From an uncultured Bacilli bacterium (lineage in GTDB: Bacteria; Bacillota_I; Bacilli_A; RF39; UBA660), in contig CAKPHC010000007.1 in the NCBI GenBank assembly GCA_934155645.1, positions 1 to 64,000 of the forward strand: a stretch of 64,000 nucleotides of DNA, given 5' to 3'. The notes below the pieces were generated by a model. It was given only the letters and a program-made list of their open reading frames with translations. It did no database searches and was not told the DNA's origin. The position numbers and the translations under genes were made by a program. How positions within the stretch are numbered: position 1 is the first letter of the stretch; the number at the start of each line of letters is the position of its first letter. Below are positions 52,784-60,877 of the stretch, one piece after another.

Positions 52784-54061
52784 TTAAATGGAAATAATTA
52801 TGTCTTGAACAAAGAAATTTTGAAATATTTTAGTCTCTAATTGATATATATCTTTATTCTTTGTTATATTTCTTATTATTTCCTTCTTTATATTTTCTTC
52901 GGTTGTGGAATATTTAATTTTATTGAGTTGTTTAGGTATCGGTTCATCATCAAAGCTATTGGCAACTGTAATATGAATTTTTCCGTTTTCTTCATACATT
53001 TGAATACTTACCATTTTTTCTTTGTTATTCTTAGATGACTCAATGGCACTGTCTAGTAAGATTCCCATTATTGTATATAAGTCATTAACATCTTCTTTTG
53101 ATAATTCTTTCATTCTTGCGACCGATGGACTCACTAAAATTTCAGGAGTAATTCCGGCGGTTTTCATTTCGGTCATCTTTAAATTAATGAATCCTTTCAT
53201 CCCTAAAATAGGAATATTATTAAATTCTTTTAGCCACTCAGAAGTAATACTTTCTTTTTCATTAACTAGTTTGTCGACGTACTGGCTAGCTTCTTTTTTA
53301 TTCTTACTAAGGAGTTTTTTTATAGTTATTAAGTTGTTTTCCCTTTCTCTTAGAGTACGATGGTATTCTTCCATTAAAGTTCCATTTGATTTAGCATAGC
53401 TAGATATTTCAACATACATTTTTGAAATCATATCCATTTTATTTTCCTTATCGATAATGGCTCCAGTAATTATAGTTATTAATACTATGATAACAATATC
53501 ATATAATAGATTAAAATCACGTTTCATGTATGGCATTCTTATTAAGAACACAGATATTAAAGAGAAATAAATTAATGTAAATATAACAAAACTATGGCAA
53601 GGTTCATTGTTAACTTTTTTAATAACTTTATTCATTATTCTTTGCATTAATATAAAGATTTCTAATGCGATAATGGCAGAACAAACATTAGAATTAAATT
53701 TTTCTATTGGCAACAAGTTTGTAGCATATATAACACTCGGATGAAATAATCCAAATGCAATTAATACAATTTCTACTAACATACGAATTACGTATATAAA
53801 CAGTGATACTAATAATGTTTTGGCTAACTTTTGTTTAAAAATAATTTTTTGAAACACAACTACTGACATATAATAGAAAAATATAGTAAATAGTGGTGTA
53901 AAATTATAAATATTTATTACAAAAGATGTAACATATATTACAAACGCTATTATTATATCGCTGTGATTTAATTTCTGCTTTGGATAAATGATTTTGCTTT
54001 TTAGAAATATAGTTAAAGCAAAAATAGTACCATTAATTATACTTAAAATAAACTGCTGCAT
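52784..54061 (-). CDS. AgrC-like sensor histidine kinase (GHKL type)
   Basis: 425 residues. Six or seven hydrophobic helices (1 to about 210) precede a coiled-coil dimerisation part (MLEEYHRTLRERENNLIT) and a GHKL ATPase domain with NDLYTIMGILLDSAIESS (N box) and HITVANSF. The phospho-accepting His is in EEYHRTLRE. It matches peptide-sensing kinases of the Agr/Com type. No AgrB/AgrD genes are nearby, so the signal is unknown. It follows the response regulator gene by 7 bases. Confidence 0.88.
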   Translation of the reverse strand: MQQFILSIINGTIFALTIFLKSKIIYPKQKLNHSDIIIAFVIYVTSFVINIYNFTPLFTIFFYYMSVVVFQKIIFKQKLAKTLLVSLFIYVIRMLVEIVLIAFGLFHPSVIYATNLLPIEKFNSNVCSAIIALEIFILMQRIMNKVIKKVNNEPCHSFVIFTLIYFSLISVFLIRMPYMKRDFNLLYDIVIIVLITIITGAIIDKENKMDMISKMYVEISSYAKSNGTLMEEYHRTLRERENNLITIKKLLSKNKKEASQYVDKLVNEKESITSEWLKEFNNIPILGMKGFINLKMTEMKTAGITPEILVSPSVARMKELSKEDVNDLYTIMGILLDSAIESSKNNKEKMVSIQMYEENGKIHITVANSFDDEPIPKQLNKIKYSTTEENIKKEIIRNITKNKDIYQLETKIFQNFFVQDIIISI

Positions 54062-54068
54062 GATAAAC

Positions 54069-54785
54069 CTATAACCTTTCTTTTAATTCTCTTTTTTTAT
54101 TTCTAGCAATTAAATCTATTTGTTTATTTGGGAAAAAAATAATATTATTTGCTAAGTCAACACTTGATACATTACTTAAGTTAACAATGCAACTTCTATG
54201 TGTCTTCATGAATCGTTGGTCATTTGATAACGTTTCTTCTAAATGTTGAATTGTATCTCTTGTAAAGTATTCTCCATCGTTAGTAACAATCTTACAGTTG
54301 TTATTATTTAGGCTTTTTTCAATATACAAAATTTGATTGTATGGTATTTGATATAGTTCGCCATTTAGTGTAAAAGTTATAGATTTTTGTTTAGTAAAAA
54401 TACCTACAGCTACCCCCAATGTTTCTCTTAATTCTTTTTCTATATCAGAGTATTTTGATATAAAATCTAACATCAATAATTTACTTGTATATCCAATATT
54501 ACTGTATTGTTCATGACTGGTAATAACTATTATTTGACTACTCCAATCACCATTATTTCGTATTTGTCTTGCCAAATCTAGACCTGATTTACCTGGAACC
54601 TCTACATCTAATAGATATATTTTGTTACCATCAATGTTATTTAGTTTCTTCTCTGCCTCTTGGTCATATTTATCTATTTCTATAATTTTGAAATTATTGT
54701 TATTAGCACCAATTAGTTTTAAAATTATTTTTTTGTATCTTTCACGCATTTCTTTGCCATCTTCATATAACACAAAATTAATCAT
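54069..54785 (-). CDS. LytTR-family response regulator (AgrA-like)
   Basis: About 238 residues from the ATG at 54785, SD AAGGTG six bases upstream. A receiver domain (KIYLLDVEVPGKSGLDLARQ, with the phospho-Asp in LLDVEVPG) is followed by a LytTR DNA-binding domain (KSLNNNNCKIVTNDGEYF, MKTHRSCIVNL). It pairs with the AgrC-like kinase downstream. Targets would have LytTR repeats, none of which is obvious here. Confidence 0.9.
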   Translation of the reverse strand: MINFVLYEDGKEMRERYKKIILKLIGANNNNFKIIEIDKYDQEAEKKLNNIDGNKIYLLDVEVPGKSGLDLARQIRNNGDWSSQIIVITSHEQYSNIGYTSKLLMLDFISKYSDIEKELRETLGVAVGIFTKQKSITFTLNGELYQIPYNQILYIEKSLNNNNCKIVTNDGEYFTRDTIQHLEETLSNDQRFMKTHRSCIVNLSNVSSVDLANNIIFFPNKQIDLIARNKKRELKERL

Positions 54786-54932
54786 TATGTACACCTTCGC
54801 TTTTCAAAAAAGATTGTATCATAGCATTTTTAAAAAATATGAAAACGTGGCTCAAATGTTAATATTTGGCTGGCAAATGTATTTTTTGACGAAAAAAAGC
54901 ACTTTTTGTGCATTTAAGCACAACTTTTCAAC

Positions 54933-54960
54933 CAAAAAAAGAACGGCTCACGCTGTTCTT
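54933..54960 (-). terminator. Intrinsic terminator after ArsR/Cys-rich gene
   Basis: Minus-strand AAGAACAGC-GTGA-GCCGTTCTT followed by seven T. Confidence 0.85.
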
Positions 54961-55153
54961 ATTCACAAGTACATTTTTTACCTTCGTGGCAACCGCATGT
55001 ACACTCTTCATCGCAATTTTCTTCTTTATTATCATTGCAACCACAAGTGCATTCGCTTCCGCATTGGCAATTGTCATCACATGTGCATTCCTTTCCTTCA
55101 TGACAACCACAAGTGCAGTTTTCATCACATTTTTTATCTTTTTCCATTTCCAT
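54959..55153 (-). CDS. Possible independently translated Cys-rich metallothionein-like protein
   Basis: The in-frame ATG at 55153 (codon 91 of the ArsR gene) has GGAGGTGA with a 7-base spacing, better than the site of the full-length start. Translation here would give about 64 residues with 17 Cys in CTC/CGC repeats and no winged helix. Two products from one gene is an inference from the ribosome site. Confidence 0.5.
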   Translation of the reverse strand: MEMEKDKKCDENCTCGCHEGKECTCDDNCQCGSECTCGCNDNKEENCDEECTCGCHEGKKCTCE

Positions 55154-55423
55154 AATTTCACCTCCAATTATTTTTTCTATGTATTTGCTTATTCTTGCAA
55201 AATTTTCTTTTTCTAGTTGATATACTACTTTGTTTCCTTTTTTAATTGGCATAACTAATCTAGCATCTGTTAAAGCTTTCATATGATGCGACAATGTTGG
55301 CTGAGTTACGTTCAAATTTTCCAGAATATTGCAACCGCAGACATTGTGTTTTGATAATATTTCTATTATCTTTAACCTATTCTCATCAGCTAAAATTTTA
55401 AATAATTCAGATAAATTTGTCAT
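54959..55423 (-). CDS. ArsR-family repressor fused to metallothionein-like Cys-rich tail
   Basis: 154 residues. Residues 1 to about 88 form an ArsR winged helix (LFKILADENRLKIIEILS, VTQPTLSHHMKALTDA) with metal-site Cys in HNVCGCNILE. From residue 91 the chain is a Cys tail with about 17 Cys in repeats such as ENCTCGCHEGKECTC. The tail's opening has its own perfect ribosome site GGAGGTGA and ATG at 55153, in frame. The tail may bind soft metals (Cu, Cd, Zn or arsenic). The gene is single and ends at a terminator. SD AGAGGA for the first ATG. Confidence 0.85.
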   Translation of the reverse strand: MTNLSELFKILADENRLKIIEILSKHNVCGCNILENLNVTQPTLSHHMKALTDARLVMPIKKGNKVVYQLEKENFARISKYIEKIIGGEIMEMEKDKKCDENCTCGCHEGKECTCDDNCQCGSECTCGCNDNKEENCDEECTCGCHEGKKCTCE

Positions 55424-55503
55424 AGTTATCCTCTAATCTATATAGATGAACATCTATATACTTATATATTAATACTTTTAAGTTTAAAATTCAAGATATA
55501 ACT

Positions 55504-55534
55504 AAAAAAAGTTTCTAAATTATAGAAACTTTAC
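55504..55534 (-). terminator. Intrinsic terminator after UDG-like gene
   Basis: Minus-strand AAAGTTTCTA/TAGAAACTTT stem followed by seven T. Confidence 0.8.
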
Positions 55535-56202
55535 AAAATTTTCTTTTTAACTTTTTGAATTACTTCATCTTTTAAATGGCTTTTATTCAAGTAATTTGGA
55601 TGATATGTCCATATTACTCCTTTGTTACTATCTATTAATACTGGATTTTGAACAGTTGGACGATTATCTACTAAATCTGAACTAAGATTTTTTAAGACTT
55701 CATTTGTTATTGTCAAATAAGGCTTTTTAGGTCCATTTACAAATATTGTATATTCTGGTTTAAAATAATCATGTAAATAAATTAAATATTTAATACTTAT
55801 ATCTTCTAGTTCTTGAGTCATTTTAGGATTACCGATACTAGTTCTTTTACTAGAGATAATAGTGTTATTCCAAATAACATTTTTAGATAACTCTTCTCTT
55901 GATATTTCCAAGCAATCTCTAATAAATCTCCAAAAGTCCTTGTTATTAGCGCATCTTTGGGCTAAGAAGTCAAAGTATTCTTGTTCAACTTTCTCTACAT
56001 CAGGCATATAATTAATATTTTCATGATTCAACCAGCAATTTGTTTCTTGACCAATATATAAGATTTTTCTATTTAGTCCATTTATATAATTATCATCTGA
56101 TGATACTAATAATGGAATTGCCAAATCTTGTGCTTGTATAAAATTATAGCAACGCTTTAACACATATTTATTACGCTCTCTTAATTCACTCACAAAACCC
56201 AT
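55531..56202 (-). CDS. Hypothetical protein with uracil-DNA-glycosylase-like features
   Basis: 223 residues, cytoplasmic. LNRKILYIGQETNCW near residue 45 (like the Gly-Gln-Glu opening of the UDG fold), YTIFVNGPKKPY, and the late GVIWTYHPNYLNKS (a His-Pro block) suggest the UDG superfamily, but the catalytic motif is not convincing. The first ATG directly abuts AAAGGGG; a GTG at 56193 (nine bases from that site) may be the real start. Substrate and role unknown. Confidence 0.6.
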   Translation of the reverse strand: MGFVSELRERNKYVLKRCYNFIQAQDLAIPLLVSSDDNYINGLNRKILYIGQETNCWLNHENINYMPDVEKVEQEYFDFLAQRCANNKDFWRFIRDCLEISREELSKNVIWNNTIISSKRTSIGNPKMTQELEDISIKYLIYLHDYFKPEYTIFVNGPKKPYLTITNEVLKNLSSDLVDNRPTVQNPVLIDSNKGVIWTYHPNYLNKSHLKDEVIQKVKKKIL

Positions 56203-56237
56203 CCCCTTTGAGTTCTGTTATTATACCACAAATGGCT

Positions 56238-56269
56238 AAAAAAAGCAAAAAAGCCTTTTTCAGGCTTTT
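56238..56269 (-). terminator. Intrinsic terminator after DUF1848 gene
   Basis: Minus-strand AAAAGCCT-loop-AGGCTTTT followed by T's. Confidence 0.85.
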
Positions 56270-56273
56270 ATAA

Positions 56274-57161
56274 CTATTTAGTTCTCCTTTTAATGATATC
56301 ATCACTTTCTAGCTCGCCAATCAATAGACTTGATTTAGGATTATGATTTTTAAAGTTATTTTTTATCTGTTTTTCATCATAATTAGCATAACAATATTTA
56401 CAAAAATGCATACACGAATTATATGCTCCGATATCTACCATTTGAACACAATTACATTTTTTCTCTTTTCTTGCTGTCCAATTTTTATAAGTTTTACCAG
56501 TTAATTTGTATGCTAACTCGTGTGATAGGCACTCTCCTTTAGTAAAACCATATTCCACTAAATTTCTATCTTCAAAACATGTTTGAACTGTCATATTATG
56601 AAGTTTTGCTATTCTACTAAAATTTTCTCCTATTATTTTGTAATCTTCTTCATTAAATTCTCTATAATTTAAAACTTTTCTATTATTCCTAACGTTTTTA
56701 TAATCATCAATAAAAGATACTATTATAGTGTTTACATAGCCATCTAATAAAGAACACAACTTATCAAAGGCTTTAATATGATAATCAACATTATATTTAT
56801 TGCTTAGAAATATTGGGTCATATCTTATACATAAATTTTCTTTTCCTATGATATTAGATAATTTTTTAACAGCATCTATTATTTCTCTTTTAGATGGTAC
56901 GTAAGGTTCTATATCTTTATTGTAAGGAGTTACAGTTACATGGAATAGTATTGGTTTATTTATCTTGTTTATTTTATCTAAAATAGGAATAGGATTTTTT
57001 GTACAAAATAGAATTAAATCAACATCTTCAAAATATATTCTGCTAACTAATTTAGGATTAAAAGGGTTTCTTACATCAGCAAAGCCTTCTTCTAATCTAT
57101 TCATAAACCAATTAGAGTAAAAAGCAATTATATCCGTTCTACCACTTACGTTTAATATCAT
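56274..57161 (-). CDS. DUF1848-family protein
   Basis: About 295 residues from the ATG at 57161 with GAAGGTGA upstream. MILNVSGRTDIIAFYSNWF, FCTKNPIPIL and IRYDPIFLSNKY are family landmarks. A C-terminal Cys cluster (KKCNCVQMVDIG, CMHFCKYCYAN) could hold an iron-sulfur or zinc centre. The family, often of this size, has no established function. It is transcribed away from the plus-strand peptide cassette B. Confidence 0.85.
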   Translation of the reverse strand: MILNVSGRTDIIAFYSNWFMNRLEEGFADVRNPFNPKLVSRIYFEDVDLILFCTKNPIPILDKINKINKPILFHVTVTPYNKDIEPYVPSKREIIDAVKKLSNIIGKENLCIRYDPIFLSNKYNVDYHIKAFDKLCSLLDGYVNTIIVSFIDDYKNVRNNRKVLNYREFNEEDYKIIGENFSRIAKLHNMTVQTCFEDRNLVEYGFTKGECLSHELAYKLTGKTYKNWTARKEKKCNCVQMVDIGAYNSCMHFCKYCYANYDEKQIKNNFKNHNPKSSLLIGELESDDIIKRRTK

Positions 57162-57214
57162 GATATCACCTTCATTTTCTTTTATTTTGATTATTAAAAT
57201 TTTAATATAAATCA

Positions 57215-57243
57215 TTGTTTTTAAAACAAATGTTTGATATAAT
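57215..57243 (+). promoter_or_regulatory. Promoter of hydrophobic peptide cassette B
   Basis: TTGTTT, 17-base spacer, TATAAT, then CTTTTTTAGGAACG, shared with cassette A. It lies in the divergent region with the DUF1848 gene. Confidence 0.65.
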
Positions 57244-57306
57244 CTTTTTTAGGAACGTTTGATAAGTTGGGTGGAGCCGAACTTCAAAAAGAAGGGAGGC
57301 GATATT

Positions 57307-57390
57307 ATGAATAAGAAGGACTTTTTAATTCTATCTCTAGTAATAATTATCTTCCTTTTATTATTATTACTATTTGTAGTATTAATATAA
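57307..57390 (+). CDS. Small hydrophobic peptide, probable type I toxin B
   Basis: 27 residues: MNKKDFLIL then a membrane helix rich in Leu, Ile and Val to the end. GAAGGGAGG precedes the ATG. It has a promoter, leader and 3' structure like cassette A, but its peptide sequence has diverged, so conservation is of layout rather than of residues. Membrane toxicity is inferred only. Confidence 0.65.
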   Translation: MNKKDFLILSLVIIIFLLLLLLFVVLI

Positions 57391-57396
57391 AAGAAA

Positions 57397-57475
57397 AATC
57401 ACCTAACTCAGCAATGATTTAGGTGATTACCCAATTAATAAGGTAACACTCAACACTGCAATATCGAATGTTCCT
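57397..57475 (-). ncRNA. Predicted antisense RNA of cassette B
   Basis: Minus-strand TAAAAT (57482-57487) followed by AAAAAGAGGAACATTC. The RNA would end at the hairpin AATCACCTAA/TTAGGTGATT (57397-57428), which on this strand is followed by TTTTCTTTTATATT. It mirrors cassette A. Confidence 0.45.
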
Positions 57476-57556
57476 CTTTTTATTTTATGCAAACTTTCTT
57501 GCTAGATACATAATAACATAAAAACGACTTTTTTACAAGTCGTTTTAAAATCAATT

Positions 57557-57642
57557 TGGTGCCTGAAGTGGGACTTGAACCCACACAGTATTGCTACCAT
57601 CGGATTTTGAGTCCGACGCGTCTACCATTCCACCATTCAGGC
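57557..57642 (-). tRNA. tRNA-Leu (CAA)
   Basis: 86 bases on the minus strand. Acceptor arm GCCTGAA...TTCAGGC, a CCA tail encoded, D-arm with GGTAGAC, anticodon loop CTCAAAA (anticodon CAA, reads TTG), a long variable arm of a class II tRNA and T-loop GGTTCAAGTCC. Confidence 0.93.
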
Positions 57643-57667
57643 AAGTACGAATATTATTATACAATAA

Positions 57668-58246
57668 TTAATTCGCATCGTCAATTTCTTCTTTATACTT
57701 TGAATCATATAAATCAACAGAATCAGTAGTAGCTTCTTCTACAATATTATCGAATTTTGGTAATTCATCCTTAGACGATAATCCAAAATAATCTAAAAAC
57801 TCACTAGTAGTTTGATATAGTATTGGCCTACCTGGTAATTCGCTTCTTCCTACTTCTTTAACTAGTCCTTTAGCAACTAGTTTTTTTATCATTTCTCTAC
57901 TACTTACTCCTCTTATCTCATCAACCATTAAACGTGTAATTGGTTCATTATAAGCAATAATTGCTAGAGTTTCTAATGCCGACTGAGATAAAACATTAGT
58001 CTCTGGATTTTCAATTAGTTTTTGATAATATTCCTTATGCTCCTTCTTAGTAGTAAGTTTAAATGTATTACCTAGAAAATTAATTCTGATTCCCCTATCA
58101 TCTTTTTCATATTTTTCTTTTAATGACATTATTAATTCTTTTGCTTCATCATCATTTAGTGACATTATATCTTTTATTTGTTGCATTGTTAATCCATCAT
58201 CACCTACTACAAATAAAAGTCCTTCTAAAACTGCTTCTAAATTCAT
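57668..58246 (-). CDS. scpB: Segregation and condensation protein ScpB
   Basis: 192 residues, two winged-helix domains: LEGLLFVVGDDGLTMQQI, SQSALETLAIIAYNEPITR and the C-terminal RPILYQTTSEFLDYFGL. It forms the SMC-ScpA-ScpB complex that organises the chromosome. The ATG is adjacent to the scpA stop. SD GAGGGGA. Confidence 0.95.
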   Translation of the reverse strand: MNLEAVLEGLLFVVGDDGLTMQQIKDIMSLNDDEAKELIMSLKEKYEKDDRGIRINFLGNTFKLTTKKEHKEYYQKLIENPETNVLSQSALETLAIIAYNEPITRLMVDEIRGVSSREMIKKLVAKGLVKEVGRSELPGRPILYQTTSEFLDYFGLSSKDELPKFDNIVEEATTDSVDLYDSKYKEEIDDAN

Positions 58247-58960
58247 CTATATCCCCTCACACATAATTTCACCAAAGTTTGATTCTTGTACAATAATTAA
58301 TTCATTTTGTCTTGCCATCTCTAAAATAGCTAGAAACGTTACTACTACATATTCTTTGGTTAATACATCAAATAATTCTAAGAAATTAAATTTATGTTTT
58401 TTCTTTAAAATATTTCTTATGGATTTTCTTCTATCCTCTACTGACATTTCTTTTTTTGTAACTTTTGTAGATAAAGGTTCGTTTTCTTTTTGCCTTTCTA
58501 AAAACTTTTGAAAAGCCTTAATTAAGTCATCTAAAGTTACATCTGTATTACTAATCACTTCTACTTCTGGTAGATATTCTTTAATATTTTCTGGTGACTT
58601 AGTATATACTTTGTGTCGTTCTTCTTCTAATTCTTTAAACTCTTTAGTTAAATCTTTATATCTTTGATATTCAATAAGTCTATTTACCAATTGTTCTTGT
58701 GGGTCTTCTTCTTGTTCTTCATCTTCATCATGTCTTGGTAAGAGCATCCTTGATTTCATTTCAATAAGTTCTGCAGCCATCACTAAGTAACTGCTTGCAA
58801 TATCTAAATTCATTTCTTCCATTTTATTTATATATTCTAAATACTGGTCTGTAATTACTTCTATTTTTAAATCAAAAATATCCATTTTTGACTCTTTTAT
58901 TAGATGTAATAATAAGTCTAATGGACCTTCAAACTCATTGATTTTAATTTCTATATTCAT
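58247..58960 (-). CDS. scpA: Segregation and condensation protein ScpA
   Basis: 237 residues, the SMC kleisin. NEFEGPLDLLLHLIKESKMDIFDL and SSYLVMAAELIEMKSRMLLPR near the N-terminus, acidic linker, and C-terminal winged helix VTFLAILEMARQNEL. Co-transcribed with scpB. Confidence 0.96.
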   Translation of the reverse strand: MNIEIKINEFEGPLDLLLHLIKESKMDIFDLKIEVITDQYLEYINKMEEMNLDIASSYLVMAAELIEMKSRMLLPRHDEDEEQEEDPQEQLVNRLIEYQRYKDLTKEFKELEEERHKVYTKSPENIKEYLPEVEVISNTDVTLDDLIKAFQKFLERQKENEPLSTKVTKKEMSVEDRRKSIRNILKKKHKFNFLELFDVLTKEYVVVTFLAILEMARQNELIIVQESNFGEIMCEGI

Positions 58961-59013
58961 CTTACCACTTCCAATTGTTAATACAATTATAACACAACTT
59001 GCTTTTAGGCAAA

Positions 59014-59038
59014 AGAAAAAAGTTCTTACGAACTCTTA
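59014..59038 (-). terminator. Intrinsic terminator after spoVAE
   Basis: Minus-strand AAGAGTTC-GTAA-GAACTTTT followed by T's. 27 bases (GGCAAAAG to GAACT) repeat those at the proS terminator. Confidence 0.8.
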
Positions 59039-59386
59039 ATTTTTAGGCCTACAGAATAATGAGAATACAAAAGTAAAGATAATTGCTGCTGTTATTCCGG
59101 ATGCAGTTAAATCAAACATTCCCATTAGTATTCCAATAATGCCATACTCACTTGCTTTAGCTAATGCTCCATGGATTAGGGAGTGTCCGAAACTAGTAAT
59201 TGGTACCATTGCTCCTCCACCAACGCACATAATAATTTTATCATAAATGTTAAAAGTATCTAAGGCGGCCCCTATAACTACAAATAAACTTGTAATGTGA
59301 CCTGCAGTTAATTTGGTGTTATCAAGTATTATTTGCCCAGCCATAGATACTAATCCCGCAAAGAGAAATGAATAAACGTAAATCAT
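59036..59386 (-). CDS. spoVAE: Stage V sporulation protein SpoVAE (AEb type)
   Basis: 116 residues, four hydrophobic helices; AGQIILDNTKLTAGHITSLFV and VPITSFGHSLIHGALAKA are family marks. It is part of the membrane channel for dipicolinic acid uptake and release in spores. It overlaps spoVAD by 4 bases. Confidence 0.93.
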   Translation of the reverse strand: MIYVYSFLFAGLVSMAGQIILDNTKLTAGHITSLFVVIGAALDTFNIYDKIIMCVGGGAMVPITSFGHSLIHGALAKASEYGIIGILMGMFDLTASGITAAIIFTFVFSLFCRPKN

Positions 59387-60378
59387 CTTATCGCCTCCAA
59401 ACTAATTGCATGTGCAATTGAATTTATATGTTCATGTTGATATACAAATGTTGGAGAAAATAATGCTCCAGTTGCTACAAATAAAACTCTATCAAGTTCC
59501 CCTTTTTCCATTTTAGGTAATATTTTTGAATAATTTACTAAAGCACTACAGACTGGACCTGAGCCACCTGCCATTACTTCTTCTTGTTTAGATAAATCAT
59601 AAAGCATTGTTCCAGCATCATCATAATTATTACTAATATCCATGCCATACTCACTGTGCATATAATCAATTAGAATTTCTTTTCCATATACTCCTAGGTC
59701 TCCTGTAATAATTAGGTCATAATAATTTGGTTCTCTTTTTAATGCTTTTAAATGTTCATATATTGTGTTGCCTGCTGCTACTGCCATAACTGCTCCCATA
59801 TTAAACGGGTCTGTTTGACCCATATCAGCTACTCTTCCTATTGTGGAAGATTCAATTTTAATTTTTCCTTTTTCATTAGTTAGATAAATACTTGCTCCAC
59901 CTGTCGAAGTAAAAGTTGCTGTTTTAGGTTTTGGAGCACCATACTCAGTAGGATTTCTAAATTGTTTTTCGCTAGACATATTATGAGACGAAGTTGCTGC
60001 TATACAATTTTTTACTTTACCTCCATCAATTAAACTAGAACCTAATATTATTCCTTCAGCACTAGATGCGCAAGCACTATATATTCCAAAGAAAGGTATG
60101 TCAAACTTTAAAGCAGCATAACTTGATGATGTTACTTGATTTAATAAATCTCCAGATATTAATACATCTATATTTTTCTTATCTTTATTTACTTTTTTTA
60201 ACAAGATATCAATACTGTCAGTAAGCAATCTAACTTCTGCTTGTTCCCATGTTTCTTCGCCATTATATAAATTGGAATAACATTTATCAAAACCCTTTGA
60301 TAATGGTCCATCTTTTTCGTATGGTCCAGTTACTGTTGAATATCCTCCAACGTATACATTGTTATATTCGTATGTCAT
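59383..60378 (-). CDS. spoVAD: Stage V sporulation protein SpoVAD
   Basis: 331 residues, thiolase-like fold. VYVGGYSTVTGPYEKDGPLS, IYSACASSAEGIILGSSL (active-site-like Cys) and GGSGPVCSALV fit SpoVAD, which binds dipicolinic acid on the outer face of the spore inner membrane. Middle gene of three. SD AGGAGGA. Confidence 0.95.
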   Translation of the reverse strand: MTYEYNNVYVGGYSTVTGPYEKDGPLSKGFDKCYSNLYNGEETWEQAEVRLLTDSIDILLKKVNKDKKNIDVLISGDLLNQVTSSSYAALKFDIPFFGIYSACASSAEGIILGSSLIDGGKVKNCIAATSSHNMSSEKQFRNPTEYGAPKPKTATFTSTGGASIYLTNEKGKIKIESSTIGRVADMGQTDPFNMGAVMAVAAGNTIYEHLKALKREPNYYDLIITGDLGVYGKEILIDYMHSEYGMDISNNYDDAGTMLYDLSKQEEVMAGGSGPVCSALVNYSKILPKMEKGELDRVLFVATGALFSPTFVYQHEHINSIAHAISLEAIR

Positions 60379-60379
60379 G

Positions 60380-60823
60380 TTATAGTCCTCCTAACAATAA
60401 ATATCTTAGTGTTCCAAAAATCCATGCTGCTACTATTCCATATAGTATTACTGAACCTGCAAGTTTGAAGATATTCATACCAAGTCCATATATTGGTCCT
60501 TCTTTGCGGTATTCTATTCCAGCACTTGTCATTGAATGAGCAAAACCTGTAATAGGTATTATTAATCCACATCTTGCAAATGTTACCCATTTATCAAAAA
60601 AGCCTAAGGCTGTAAATAGTGATGCTATAAATACTAACGTAACAATCATAAAAACTGAAGCATCTTTGGTAGATATCTCTAACCATGTTGAATAAAAATC
60701 AATTAATCCTTGCCCAATTATTCCTACTAATCCACCTACTAAAAAACTTATAAAGGCATTTTGTACCCTATTTTCTTTTGGTTTATGTCTATCAACAATT
60801 TTTTGGTATTCTTTCTTTTCCAT
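60380..60823 (-). CDS. spoVAC: Stage V sporulation protein SpoVAC
   Basis: About 147 residues from the ATG at 60823 with AGGTGA upstream (the GTG three codons earlier is in that site). Four helices; FISFLVGGLVGIIGQGLIDF and TGFAHSMTSAGIEYRKEG match SpoVAC, a mechanosensitive channel part. A hairpin (60842-60866) lies between it and sigF. Genes for SpoVAA and SpoVAB are not present here. Confidence 0.94.
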   Translation of the reverse strand: MEKKEYQKIVDRHKPKENRVQNAFISFLVGGLVGIIGQGLIDFYSTWLEISTKDASVFMIVTLVFIASLFTALGFFDKWVTFARCGLIIPITGFAHSMTSAGIEYRKEGPIYGLGMNIFKLAGSVILYGIVAAWIFGTLRYLLLGGL

Positions 60824-60841
60824 TTTTATCACCTATCAATA

Positions 60842-60866
60842 TTTTCTCTAATATTGATATTTTTAT
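60842..60866. repeat. Palindrome between sigF and spoVAC
   Basis: Arms ATCAATATT and AATATTGAT with a 6-base loop. On the plus strand a T-tract follows; on the minus strand it lies directly before the spoVAC ribosome site. It could be an attenuator, operator or RNA-stability element. Confidence 0.5.
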
Positions 60867-60877
60867 ACAAAAAAATA

